In this document: in pieces, positions 1-9,938 of the stretch
Layout of the letters: each line of letters opens with the position of its first letter
Numbering within the stretch: position 1 is the stretch's first letter
Source of the DNA: Davidsoniella eucalypti
Taxonomy: Eukaryota > Ascomycota > Sordariomycetes > Microascales > Ceratocystidaceae
DNA length: 64,000 nt
Direction: 5' to 3'
NCBI GenBank assembly: GCA_004009845.1
Contig: RMBW01000129.1
Coordinates: 1 to 64,000, forward strand
Position numbers and translations under genes: made by a program
Notes under the pieces: generated by a model
Told to the model about the DNA's origin: nothing
Database searches by the model: none
The model's input: the letters and a program-made list of their open reading frames with translations, nothing else

Positions 1-340
1 TCTGCCTGCATTATTTTCTTAGTTGTTCTACTGCGAAGGCGTATAACCACTCCGAATGCAAGCCTGAGATCAACCATTTTGACATACATGCCAGTAGTTG
101 TATATTCACCGAGGCACGAAGGAACAGTTACGACCTAACGGAACAAGGAGGCTAATAAGAGAAATCGTGAACTGGTGCTCGAGATACTAGGGAAACAACT
201 AACAGTGCGGGGTACCAGCTGGCAGAGTCTACCTGGCCTATTTTCGTTTATTCTGTTTATCATGCCTTTATTTTATACACATGTATTGTATCTGCTAGTA
301 TGGTTCTAAATCCTGACCGAATCTGACCTTCATGTACAAA

Positions 341-343
<3 letters not shown>

Positions 344-375
<32 letters not shown>
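344..375. repeat. (AT)n microsatellite
   Basis: An uninterrupted alternating AT run of about 32 bases lies in the left intergenic region, bordered by TGC on one side and GCA on the other. Confidence 0.95.
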
Positions 376-378
<3 letters not shown>

Positions 379-1441
379 GGGGCATCATGGTAAACGGAAA
401 TCGAAAAGCAGCAGAAACTCATGATGCTTCCTACTGGCTTGTCTTGGCCTTTCTCTGTTCTTTGGCTGATGAATTTCTTCTCTCTTCAAATTAGAGTATC
501 TTTTTTTTATAGTTTTCACTCTGTACCCAATAGAAGAATACGATGACAATAGAGGTGGGATGTCCGCAATCATCTTTCCGGTGTGTTGATGACGCTACCT
601 GGTCAGGTACTATTGGAGGCAATAGAGGACACCAGAAAGAACCTAGACAGGGAATATCTGTATGTGGTTCCAGCGGCCTTCTAGTGAGGAGATCACTGCA
701 GGCATGGAGTTGGGATCCTATTTACGTCGTAGTCTTTTTGTTTACCTTTCTCATCCTGAATATTTGATAAGACGTTCCTATGCTAGTTTTCTTATACAAC
801 CCCCGGAACATAAAATACAAGCTTACAGGCTTTCACTACTCCTATGCCTGACTATAATACACGTATGACTAGTCAGGTAAATTGGCCCATCGGATCTCCA
901 AAGCTGTGCTTTAAACAGGATGCTTTTTTCATGAGATGATAAACATACTCACATGAGTGAACAAATTCATATGGCTATGAATCTTCAGCCTCACCTAATA
1001 TCATAATCTTGTTTGACATCTTAATAATACTGTAATGTACTAACATGTATCAGCACCTATGCCCAACGTGTCTCTCACCGCCTTGGACTAAGCAGCCTAG
1101 AAGAACACGTAGAATCCCAAGAGCAGTAAAGAGATACAAAAATAGTAACACATAGAGGTGCGTCTCTTTTTTCAGAGAGCGTGTGATAGTGACTAAGCTC
1201 AAGCGGCCATCAGCTGTTGGTTCAAGCCTATGGCTTTATCTCGAAATCCGAACCGTAATGGTAGGTCAGTTAGTGCGAACTAGATGGCGAAAGTACCCTA
1301 GTATGGAGAAACCAGCTGTAGATTCCTTGCTTTGAATCACTCTGAGTTACTGCTCTATCCGTTGGGGAAATAAAATCTGGAGAAAACAGAAGAGAGGCCT
1401 GCTAAAGCTCGTACCACTATCCTCAAGACAATGGTCAAAAC

Positions 1442-1505
1442 AAAATCTTCAAAGCTCTATAGCTCCATAAGATAAATGAATTAATAAAATAAAATAAAAT
1501 AAAAT
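1442..1505 (+). mobile_element. Short A-tailed retroposon-like insert, copy A
   Basis: This 64-bp insert starts near AAAATCTTCAAAGCTCTATA, continues through AGCTCCATAAGATAAATGAA, and ends in a repeated AAAAT tail. It is bracketed by the direct repeat TGGTCAAAAC at 1432-1441 and 1506-1515. An A-rich 3' end plus a 10-bp target-site duplication is the signature of target-primed reverse transcription. The body matches copies B and C. It is too short to encode anything; it may be a 5'-truncated LINE or SINE end. Confidence 0.7.
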
Positions 1506-2500
1506 TGGTCAAAACTAGCTAAGGACTACATTGAACCTATCTCAGCGTTGCAGGGCTATACCTCTGTACTAGAAACAACATGTCAACTTGCCACGTCATT
1601 TTGATACCAATGTTAGCTCATGCCAACATCTACAGCTGAATATCCCGCACCGTGATTCCCCTAAACTAGGCGGGACTCTCCCAGGCACAGCTAGCCTTAG
1701 ACAACACCCTTCTTTGCTAAACATGATTAGCAAAAACCCAAGCCTCTTCATATTCCCCTTTGTTCAATGTTCAGTACTAGCTAGACAAGCTCAGAATTGC
1801 TACTGGCTTTGTCTAAGAGCTCAAAAGGAATATCAAGAGAGATGGCTGCCAACCACCATTAACAAATAGCAAAACAGTTCAAACCTAGAAGCCAAGTTTA
1901 TCTCTGCATCACGAGCATATTGTACTATAGACTGTTCAAGGAATTCGACTGGCCGACAAGGCAGTACACAGCAATTTAACAAATAAGCAGTCATACTATT
2001 CGTCTAGACTTACTAGGAAAGTTCCATCCCATCTACCATGCCAGCCAGATTAAGAGCAGCGAGTAGCCCCTTCCCATCACTAAAGGTACAAGTCCAACTC
2101 GACACACCAGAACCAGTCACGGAGTCAGAAACTTATCGCAAGTCGAACTAAGAAGCCGGCAGGCACCAACTAGATGGCAGGCACGAGAGGCACTAGTCAA
2201 ATAGACTAGCTATAGAGACCTAATTTAGAACCTATAACAGAAAAACAAAAGCCTAGTTATACATTCTTCTGTGTATGTATCTATCATCTTATTCCATCAT
2301 TATCTATCGATCTATCTTCTTTTAAAAGGCCAACGTCGGTAGTCCTATAGTGCTGCGTACATTGCTATATCTTGACATAGTGGGAATGGTTGAGGTTGTC
2401 AAAAAGTCGGACGAAAGAAAGACACCCTTGGTGCTTCTTGTTGATTAGCTAAGCTAAAGGTAGATTCTAGCTTAAAAGATTGGCTTATATCACAATATTA

Positions 2501-2545
2501 TTTTTTTAATTCATTAATTTTCTAGAGCTATAGAGCTATGAAGAT
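2501..2545 (-). mobile_element. Short A-tailed retroposon-like insert, copy B
   Basis: Read on the minus strand this copy gives ATCTTCATAGCTCTATAGCT followed by CTAGAAAATTAATGAATT and an A run. It therefore matches copies A and C in order and polarity. I found no clear target-site duplication here, so the 5' end may extend further right than I have drawn it. The 13-bp word GACTACATTGAAC next to its 5' end also occurs about 15 bp after copy A. Confidence 0.6.
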
Positions 2546-2969
2546 GTTCAATGTAGTCTTTCTTTTCTCTTCGTGTTTATTCTTTCGTCGTACGGTTAAT
2601 GCTCTATCATGATTGGCAATTATCACAAGGGCTATATTTCCTAAGCTACGAATATGTGCAGCAACACCCATCACATTGGACATCTAATACTAAACGTATC
2701 AGTCTTGAATCTCAACTTGGCGTTTAGGGACACGCCCGGCTGCCACCTCGTGGTTTCACTAGGATTACGCAGTAGCCCATCAACCTTTGATAGTTTTGGT
2801 AGACGAGCAACTATATTTCACTGATGTTTATTCCGTGTATACTAGGGGCCTTTCACCTATCTTGACTAGCTTGATACATTTCAACATAGTCTGTCCAACT
2901 GCAAAAATAACTGATGACACATATGATCATAATTGGAGTGTAGAATACTTGATATTGGAACCAAGAGAC

Positions 2970-3025
2970 GCATCTTCATAGCTCTGTAGCTCTATAATAT
3001 TAATGAATTTTAAAAAAAAAAAAAA
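2970..3025 (+). mobile_element. Short A-tailed retroposon-like insert, copy C
   Basis: This 56-bp insert contains ATCTTCATAGCTCTGTAGCT, then CTATAATATTAATGAATTTT and a run of about 14 A residues. It is flanked by a perfect 13-bp direct repeat, GGAACCAAGAGAC, at 2957-2969 and 3026-3038. The poly(A) tail with a perfect duplication is strong evidence for retroposition of a very small RNA-derived unit. Confidence 0.78.
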
Positions 3026-3272
3026 GGAACCAAGAGACTTGGCCATCAATGTTAAGCGAAGGTAGTTAGTTACTCAACATTTTGTTCAGGATGAAGTTTT
3101 CAAAGTCACTATATTTCAAGACCATATATGTATAGATGAGTATGTATATTAAGGAAATTATATATGCGAATAACACTTCAAAGGCAAATAATCAGGGATA
3201 TAGAGCTATAAAACATGTAGTATAAAAAATATGAAATAGATAGCAATAAAACTTTTGTGGAAGATATTCGAT

Positions 3273-4136
3273 TTAGATAGTGGTGGTTCCAGATATAGCG
3301 AGGTAAAGCTCCTTCCAGTGGTCACGGTCCTTCTCCAACTCTATGATGCGCTCCTCGAGGTCTTCCAGACGCTGCGCCTTGCGTTCACGAGACTTGCGCG
3401 CAGCTAGAGTGTTACGAGCGCGTTTCATGGCGGTAGTGTCGGAGGGATCCTCGATGACGATGGGAGGCAGAGGCTTTGAACGGCGGTGGGCATTGACACC
3501 AGCAGTGGCCGAGTGGCGCACAGAGGGGGGCTGGGAGACATTGCTCTTACGACGAGATGTCGGAGTGGCAGGAAGTAATGTCACGTTGTCAGGAGATAAG
3601 ACAGGAGATAGGTCCACGCTGGTGGGCGAGACAGGCAGACAGATATCAACAGCGTTGAGAGAGTCGAGTGTCGCATCTTTGGAGTTGGTAATCTCCTCGG
3701 GGAACAAGGGGTACCAGTTAGTGCTGCAAGCGTCAAAGTCAGATGAGCCAAAACTAGGGGATACCTGCTCGAACGATGGCGATCCACCGTACAGAGAAGG
3801 CGTAGTAATGGCAGTCAGAGCCGACGAGCCCGGCGCGGAGAAGGAGTCCGACAGGACAAGATCTTGAGGCGAGACAGTGCCGAGGTGAGTGAGGCCATTG
3901 GTGCTGCTGTGGAAGGGCGCAAAAGCGCTGTCCAGCAGCGCAAATTCGCTCATATCAACGTCTACAGAGAATTTGTGTTAGAGTACGAGTTCAGTTGACT
4001 TGGGAAGGTATAATCTAGGAGACTTACTGTCGAAATCCATGACGGGCGATGAATTCACAAGAGGCGTGTTGAAAAGTGGAACGGGAGGGCGCGATTTGCC
4101 AACCATTTCTTGCTTGATTTGGATGGTTTCAAACAT
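3273..4136 (-). CDS. cpcA: Cross-pathway control bZIP transcription factor (Gcn4/CPC1 family)
   Basis: This is the bZIP activator of amino-acid biosynthesis genes under starvation (general or cross-pathway control), acting in the nucleus at TGACTC-type sites. There are two exons: 4136-4028 and 3961-3273, with a 66-bp intron (GTAAGT...TGTAG), giving 265 residues. The protein starts MFETIQIKQE and has an acidic, Ser/Pro-rich activation region. It ends with a basic region containing KRARNTLAARKSRERK and a short leucine-zipper segment (QRLEDLEERIIELEKDRDHW), as in Gcn4. The start is the first ATG in this frame. Two upstream ORFs and a TGACTCA site lie in the leader and promoter, matching the family's known translational control and autoregulation. 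Confidence 0.93.
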
Positions 4137-4245
4137 GATGGGGAACTTGAGGCCGTAAGGACCGTGCTCGAAGTGCGCAGAGAGTTGTATGTGTCGTGGT
4201 AAATTGATTGTATATATACTAGATGTATAGAAAGTGACCAATGTT

Positions 4246-4341
4246 TTACGTGCTAGATGTAGAGGCAAGACGGAGTCTCGATTCGGGGGCGATTAGGGCG
4301 CAGGTGTTGCCAACAGGCTTAGAACACTTGGGGGAAACCAT
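4246..4341 (-). promoter_or_regulatory. Upstream ORF (31 codons) in the CPC1 leader
   Basis: On the minus strand an ATG in good context (ATCAAAATGG) opens a 31-codon frame beginning MVSPKCSKPVG and ending at TAA, 109 bases before the main start. No other ATG lies between this stop and the main ATG. In Gcn4/CPC1 genes such frames limit reinitiation at the main start until eIF2 is phosphorylated. That role is inferred from the family; the sequence shows only the frame and its position. Confidence 0.7.
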
Positions 4342-4502
4342 TTTGATAATAAAGACAAGACTAGAAGTCTTGGAAAGAAACTGAAAGTTTGAGAAGAACT
4401 CGAAGACTAGAAAGTCGGGTGAAAGAGTTCAGATCGACCTAGAAGGAAGAGCTGAGAAGACTTGAAATAAGAGGAGGGAGCGAAACGAATAAAATCGATT
4501 GT

Positions 4503-4511
4503 TTAACACAT
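4503..4511 (-). promoter_or_regulatory. Minimal upstream ORF (Met-Cys-stop) in the CPC1 leader
   Basis: ATG TGT TAA lies 161 bases upstream of the 31-codon upstream ORF. A very short first upstream ORF that permits continued scanning, followed by a more inhibitory one, is the classic Gcn4-type arrangement. Whether the transcript starts upstream of this point is not known from sequence. Confidence 0.45.
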
Positions 4512-4835
4512 CTTGGGCGAATGTGATTGTATGGCTGAATATGGCTTGGTGTAAATTATGGGTTGTAGAAAAAAAGAAGGAAAAAGAAGAAGACCAACCC
4601 AATGCGAAATGCGGTGGTTTTGTACGAATTCATCAAATGCGCAAGTTGTGTAGTATAGTTAGTAATCAGTTTCATCCAGTGTACTGTTCGCCTCTAGCTA
4701 CATCTTATGTGAGCCACCCTAACATTTCCCCCCATAACAGGGCTGTAAAAATGTTAGCGCCAGAGTACCTGCAAGGTTCCGGTACTTCCACGTCCGCAAT
4801 ATTGGGCCCTAGAAGGCCTAGACTGCCTCGTTTTT

Positions 4836-4883
4836 ATTGGCTGATCGAAGGGCGCATTTTTGACCGGGCGGAGTTATGACTCA
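4836..4883 (-). promoter_or_regulatory. CPC1 promoter: TGACTCA element (4877-4883) and CCAAT box (4836-4840)
   Basis: A perfect near-palindromic TGACTCA, the Gcn4/CPC1 recognition site, lies 741 bp upstream of the main start codon and 366 bp upstream of the first upstream ORF. A CCAAT pentamer (minus strand) lies about 40 bp closer to the gene. Together they fit an autoregulated promoter. TGACTCA alone is expected several times by chance in 64 kb, so the call rests on position. Confidence 0.5.
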
Positions 4884-5497
4884 CACACCATAGTACGCTT
4901 TAGCCTAAAGCAGATCGCCGAAGAAAATATTAGCGTTGTGAGTAGCCAGTAGTCAAGAAAGCCCTGACAATTCTCACACAGAAACCAAATGGATCCCAAT
5001 CCACCCGAAAGGGTCGCATCAAAGATAAAGATACCGCTACTTGCTAGGTATCAGTATGTACTTTTCATGTATCACATAAGTGTCTGCATAGCCATATGCA
5101 TGCACAAGCCCCATGTCCTTGTTGAATTTTTGGTCTATTTTTTCTTCAGTCCTATCGGGCGTATTGCTGCTAACTGTCGTTCTAATTGTGATAAGTACAT
5201 ATTAATATGGTCTGAAATCAAACTAGTCCACCATCACCAAGAAACCCGACCATTTCCTACAATCTACTTAGGTCTACTTAGATCCACCCTGGATGAATAC
5301 TGTGTATGTGTACATATGCTCGAGACAAAGAAAGACTCCTCAGATAGAGAGACGCCTCATCGCATGTAAGGTAATGGCTCGCTATGTTATATTATTTAGT
5401 CTTACTACAAGCAAACAACCCTCCGTGACTCGATGGTTTGGACACCGCATATGATGAAACAGCACTCAAGCATCTAATATTTCCACAACTCCACGAC
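4884..5497. other. Intergenic between the CPC1 and PEX20 genes
   Basis: No supported gene. A 126-codon plus-strand frame at 4989-5369 begins with ATG but has no recognisable domain, so I did not call it. The stretch holds the far promoter of the CPC1 gene and the 3' flank of PEX20. Confidence 0.5.
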
Positions 5498-6482
5498 TCA
5501 ACCTGATTTAGTTGTGTTTTCCATAATCTTATCGTCCAGAATTTCTTTGTTTCCGTCCCGAAAATCCCTCATTAGTGCCAAAAACGTCGAGTTTTTCCAT
5601 TTGTCATCATCCTCATGGTCGACGGAGTCCAGAATCTGTCGTGCTACCTCGGATATATCAGAAGCCTTTTCAGACGAGACCGTCGTCTCCTGTACAGTCG
5701 TGTCTGGTGCAGATTCCATTGTCGGGAGAGTGACATCTGTATCGGTCCGCATCGAACCTCCGGGTGGTGGTGATGGATCCTCTTTGTTTATAGACATGTC
5801 CCTTGACAAGTCTTCCGCTAGTTGATCCATGATGTCGTTGACATCGCTAAAGTCTTGATTTATCTCAAATTCCTGTAGATTGGCCGTTTCGCTATTTTGT
5901 GTCGCTTGCGTGTGCTCGCTCATCCATCTATCTACGTCAGATTGGAAAGCTGCTACTTGATTGATAGGTTGAGGCATAGCATGTTGATGAGGAAAACGAC
6001 CGTATATATGTGCTGCAGCCATTGGCGACACAAAAGGCTGTGGCATTTCTGTCCTGAACGAAGCAGCACCACTAGCATCTGTTGAGATTGCAAGGGCGCT
6101 TGGATGGATGCTGGTGGCCTGAAAGTTTACATTGCTTGCCTGGCGTACATTAGGTGCGTTGTTGATAGATGGCATTTGTACAGTTGGTAGATTTCCTAAT
6201 GTTGGGAGCACACCAAACTCATTGTGCATAGGGGCCCCAGACATGAAATTGTTAAATTGGCTATCCAAAGACTCTGAAGGGTTGCCACTGCGAAATGCCT
6301 TTTTTTTTTTTGTGTCAATATAGGTACGATACCGCATCACTACGAAAACTATACACCCAACTCACCTGCGAGCCCTGTGGGTTTTGGATTTGGCGGAGAT
6401 CTTGTCGTAAGCTACGATCTTGGTCTTGGTGTTGGATGAGGCCTTTGAAAGGCGTCGACCCTCCACACATAGAATCCGACAT
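5498..6482 (-). CDS. PEX20: Peroxin 20, PTS2 co-receptor
   Basis: Pex20 works with the Pex7 receptor to bring PTS2-bearing enzymes such as thiolase into peroxisomes, cycling between cytosol and membrane. There are two exons: 6482-6366 (39 codons) and 6298-5498, giving 305 residues. The N-terminus has the family's conserved cysteine (Cys6, in MSDSMCGGSTPFKG), the residue used for recycling. Exon 2 opens AFRSGNPSESLDSQFNNFM. A W-containing motif (VDRWMSEH) follows mid-protein, and the C-terminal Pex7-binding segment includes SEVARQILDSV and DKWKNSTFLALMRDF. The 67-bp intron ends in a run of A before AG, an unusual acceptor, but the frame requires it. The gene is divergently arranged with SEC13. 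Confidence 0.92.
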
Positions 6483-7150
6483 TGTGTTTACAACGTATGA
6501 GAATATTTGTCTGTTTAATTATATGAAGAGTGTTTAGGAAACTAGAATTGTCGATTAAAAAACTCAGAAATATAATATGTAAACACTCCAAGTTATTTGA
6601 AACTGACGTACATTGAGAATGGTTGGGGGGCGAGCCGAGGTCGTTGAAGTTTGGCCATAGATTACCCGGCGCATCATTATTGAGGCACAGAACGCGGTGA
6701 TATGGTCACCCGACTCCAATTAATTGATATTTACTGTCGAGTTTACATGTGATAATACAATCCATTTTTGGATTTCGATTTCATGGTAAAGAAAGGCTAG
6801 TCTTTGATGTAAGATGCTCTTTCTTTTTTGAGTGATATGAAGATTTATATTTTATTACAATTCTTCAATAACTTAATACGATGATCTCATTCAAAGTGAG
6901 TATATCAACTTTTATTACCTGTGAAACTGTAAGGGTTAGGATATCACATGATATACCGACCCACTTCACGACGTGTCCTAATCTAGAGCTAGCTCTGGCA
7001 TCAAGCTGTCTAGGGGAGCTTCGAACAATGTTTATATTGAAACATAATTAAATACAGAAATCAATTGCGGCAATACTCGATATAGCAACACAAGAACTTG
7101 ACCCGACGAACGATCACCGATAGGTTATCTTACAAAAACTGCCCACCAAT
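6483..7150. other. Divergent intergenic region, PEX20/SEC13
   Basis: This 668-bp spacer separates two divergent start codons and must hold both promoters. It is AT-rich. I saw no gene, repeat or confident factor site in it. Confidence 0.6.
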
Positions 7151-8278
7151 ATGGTATATAACCACTTAACCTGCATCGAATATGACGCTCTAGAAAGACA
7201 GACTTATGGACTAACCCATTCATCTTAGGCATCCCCAGTCATCTCGAACACCGGTCATGATGACATGATTGTATGATATAGCTTAACCCCACCTATAATG
7301 CTCGATTCTTTACTTACGAAATACCTTACCAGCATGATGCCGTCCTCGATTACTACGGCCGCAGACTTGCCACCTGCTCCAGCGACCGCACCATCAAGAT
7401 CTTCGAGATCGAAGGAGAATCGCAAAGACTAGTCGAAACTCTAAGAGGGTAAGTCAAAGCCTATCCTTTATCACCAGCAGCTCGGCGACATCGTATATCT
7501 AACCACCAAAAATAATGGCGTAAACAATAGTCATGAAGGTGCTGTCTGGTGTGTATCATGGGCTCACCCCAAGTATGGAAACATTCTTGCGTCTGCTGGA
7601 TATGATGGCAAGGTCTTTATATGGCGTGAGCAGAACAACCAATGGCAGAAGGTCTGGGATACTCCCCGCCACAAAGCTTCAGTCAACATCGTGGCATGGT
7701 CACCACACGAAGCCGGCTGTCTTTTAGCGTGCGCATCATCTGATGGTTTCGTCAGTGTCCTGGAATTCAAGGACAATAACTTTGATTCCAAGGCTTTCCC
7801 CGCCCACAAAACCGGCGTGAACTCGGTTTCATGGGCACCTGCTACTAGCCCCGGCACCATTGTTAGCAGCACACCAACTCCCGCGGCAACCGGAATCCGC
7901 CGATTCGTTACTGGTGGCTGTGACAACTTACTGAAACTGTGGACCTACGATACCGCTTCCCAAAATTATGTACAGGATGGCGAAGCTCTTTCTGGTCACT
8001 CGGACTGGGTGAGAGATGTTGCTTGGTCTCCTACTGTTCTTCGCAAATCATACATTGCGTCGGCTTCCCAGGACAAGACTGTGCGTATCTGGACTTCTGA
8101 TGTCTCTAAGCCGAACGAATGGTCTTCATACACCATTTCTTTTGACTCACCTGTCTGGAAGGTTAGTTGGTCGTTGAGTGGGAATGTTTTGGCCGTTAGC
8201 GGCGCGGATAACAAAGTGACATTATACAAGGAAAACCTTGATGGCAAATGGGACTGCATCAAGACAATTGAGGAGTAG
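7151..8278 (+). CDS. SEC13: COPII outer-coat and nuclear-pore WD40 protein Sec13
   Basis: Sec13 pairs with Sec31 in the COPII cage on ER exit sites and is also a subunit of the Y-complex of the nuclear pore. Four exons join to 302 residues: 7151-7153, 7229-7270, 7333-7448 and 7531-8278, with introns of 75, 62 and 82 bp. Exon 1 is the start codon alone, spliced to GCATCCCCA so that the protein begins MASPVISNTGHDDMIHDAV. Six WD40 blades fill the protein; clear ones include YYGRRLATCSSDRTIKIFE, HPKYGNILASAGYDGKVFIW and SYIASASQDKTVRIW. The length is normal for the family. Downstream it converges on the Whi2-like gene. Confidence 0.93.
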
Positions 8279-8762
8279 AATGGCTTTTTTTGGGTTCATT
8301 TTTGGGGTGTTATATTAAATACACATTGCACTACATGCTATACCATTATTGCGATTGGAACTAATAAGTCGTGATAGTTATTTGAACATCAAGTGGCATA
8401 TATTCGGAGTATTAATAAAGAAAAAAAATACCAGGGATGGCAGTTATGTATTTTAGAAAGTTGTACCATAACAATTTGTGTATATAAGATAACAATCGAT
8501 TTGAAAAAAAAAAGAAGAATCTGGGGAGTCCGTACATGAGATTGATAACGATAGGGAAAAATAAAGAAAAGAAAAACCAAAAGAATAAAATATGGAAGAA
8601 AGGAGGAAGGCTTAGAACCACCAAACAACATACATGAAATTGGCAGTACTTCGAGCCAAGTACTTGCGTGCTGTTTTATGTGGAACTTTTGGTCCAAGAC
8701 ACAAACACACCGCTCTACTTACGATGCTTTTTTTGTTGTGTTGTTGAGGAGATATATCAGGT
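8279..8762. other. Convergent 3' intergenic region
   Basis: This 484-bp stretch lies between the SEC13 stop and the stop of the minus-strand Whi2-like gene. It has A-rich runs suited to 3' UTRs. No gene seen. Confidence 0.6.
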
Positions 8763-9938
8763 TTATCTTAGACCGATGACACTCATCTCCAGTGTCCAGA
8801 CACGACGAATCCAGACTTTCAAGGGCCCTTCAACACCTTCGACATTCTGAAGCTCGATACCTTCCCACCAGCAGCGTCTAGCAGGCTTTCTCCAGAAGAG
8901 TAGAAGCTTTTGCGCCATGCCAACGGCATTCTGGCTGGCATCAGTTCCACGAATATCACTACGGAGACGAGCCAGAGCTAAACTGCAAATGACTGTCTTG
9001 TTAGGCTCTCCGGCACGGTGACCCCAATGGTCATCATGGTTGAAACCACTGCGAGATAATATGTTAGTACAATATAGAAATATAAGATGTATGCTTGCTT
9101 AGATGGTGATACATACCCAGCAGTCAGCATTTCGATAAGATGTGCTTCAGTAGTACCAGGCTCGTCACTGCGCTTCAAGCCAGAAAAAATGCCTTTTTGT
9201 CCCAAGAGTACAGAGGAAGCAGCGCGTTTCACCTGTAGCATTTCGTCCTGTGCGATATCAGCGCGCGGTGGTATAACGTAGAAATCAAGGTCCTCACGAA
9301 GAACAATTATTCCAGCTCTACGACCGTCCTCGCGGTTGGACAAAGCATCATTTGACTCGCTGTCGGATATCTCTGAGGGAATGGACTGGGCGACATTTCT
9401 AAAGAATTCCAGCATGTACTCTAGAGAGGCCGGGTCATACTATAGGGAATCAGAGTTAAAATCGAAATATCAAAATCAAAGATACAAAAGGCACTTAACA
9501 TACGTCAACTTGGATTGTATCATTCTCGCTGAATCCGCCCATCTGGCCATCAGGAAAGAGGCCATTTGGGAATAGAGACAGCAGGACGAATTCGGGTAGC
9601 GTTAAGAGTTCATCGCGAGATAGGACAAAACGGGATCCCCTATTACAGGTAGATATACATTAGTTTAACCATCGATACATGCGAATTCAAAGGGTTAAAA
9701 ATAAAAATAAAAAAAGGGTATTTGACTTACCGTAGGTCCATAGCAATGGTCTCATCGGCGCCTCCATCTAGAGATACGGATACAGTTAGAGCTTTGTTGC
9801 GAGTTTGCTTTTGTGACCAAAGCGCAAAGAAAAGACATAGTGTTTCTGACTCAACATACCTCCAACAGGGACAATCGAAGGCCCTCCTCCCTGTTGAACT
9901 TGAGTGATGAGACTCGAGGGACCACCGGCGGCAGCCAT
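8763..9938 (-). CDS. Whi2-like BTB/POZ domain protein
   Basis: Yeast Whi2 is a BTB (KCTD-type) protein that, with Psr phosphatases, restrains growth and TORC1 signalling under stress; the orthologous role here is inferred. Five exons are visible: 9938-9860, 9767-9731, 9639-9504, 9439-9117 and 9048-8763, with introns of 92, 91, 64 and 68 bp. They give 286 residues from MAAAGGPSS. The BTB fold covers about residues 30-110: ETIAMDLRGSRFVLSRDELL, LPEFVLLSLFPNG, then YDPASLEYMLEFFRNVAQS. The C-terminal half (GGFNHDDHWGHRAGEPNKT... and RRCWWEGIELQNVEG) is typical of fungal Whi2 homologues. The start is uncertain: the same frame stays open far upstream without an ATG (see the next entry). Confidence 0.82.

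Larger units (their letters stand above)
1..3272. other. Gene-free, repeat-bearing left flank
   Basis: No open frame here resembles a protein family and the frames are short on both strands. The sequence is AT-rich, with an AT microsatellite and three copies of a short A-tailed repeat, annotated separately. Around 1580-2240 there are many CTAG and TAG words, which could reflect an old decayed repeat, but I could not identify a parent element. The region lies downstream of the stop codon of the CPC1-type gene. Confidence 0.6.

Noticed and set aside
4989..5369. 126-codon plus-strand frame starting with a true ATG, about 100 bp from the TGACTCA site
   Set aside because: It has no domain, no coding-like composition and no splice structure; it lies in the promoter side of the CPC1 gene and could arise by chance.
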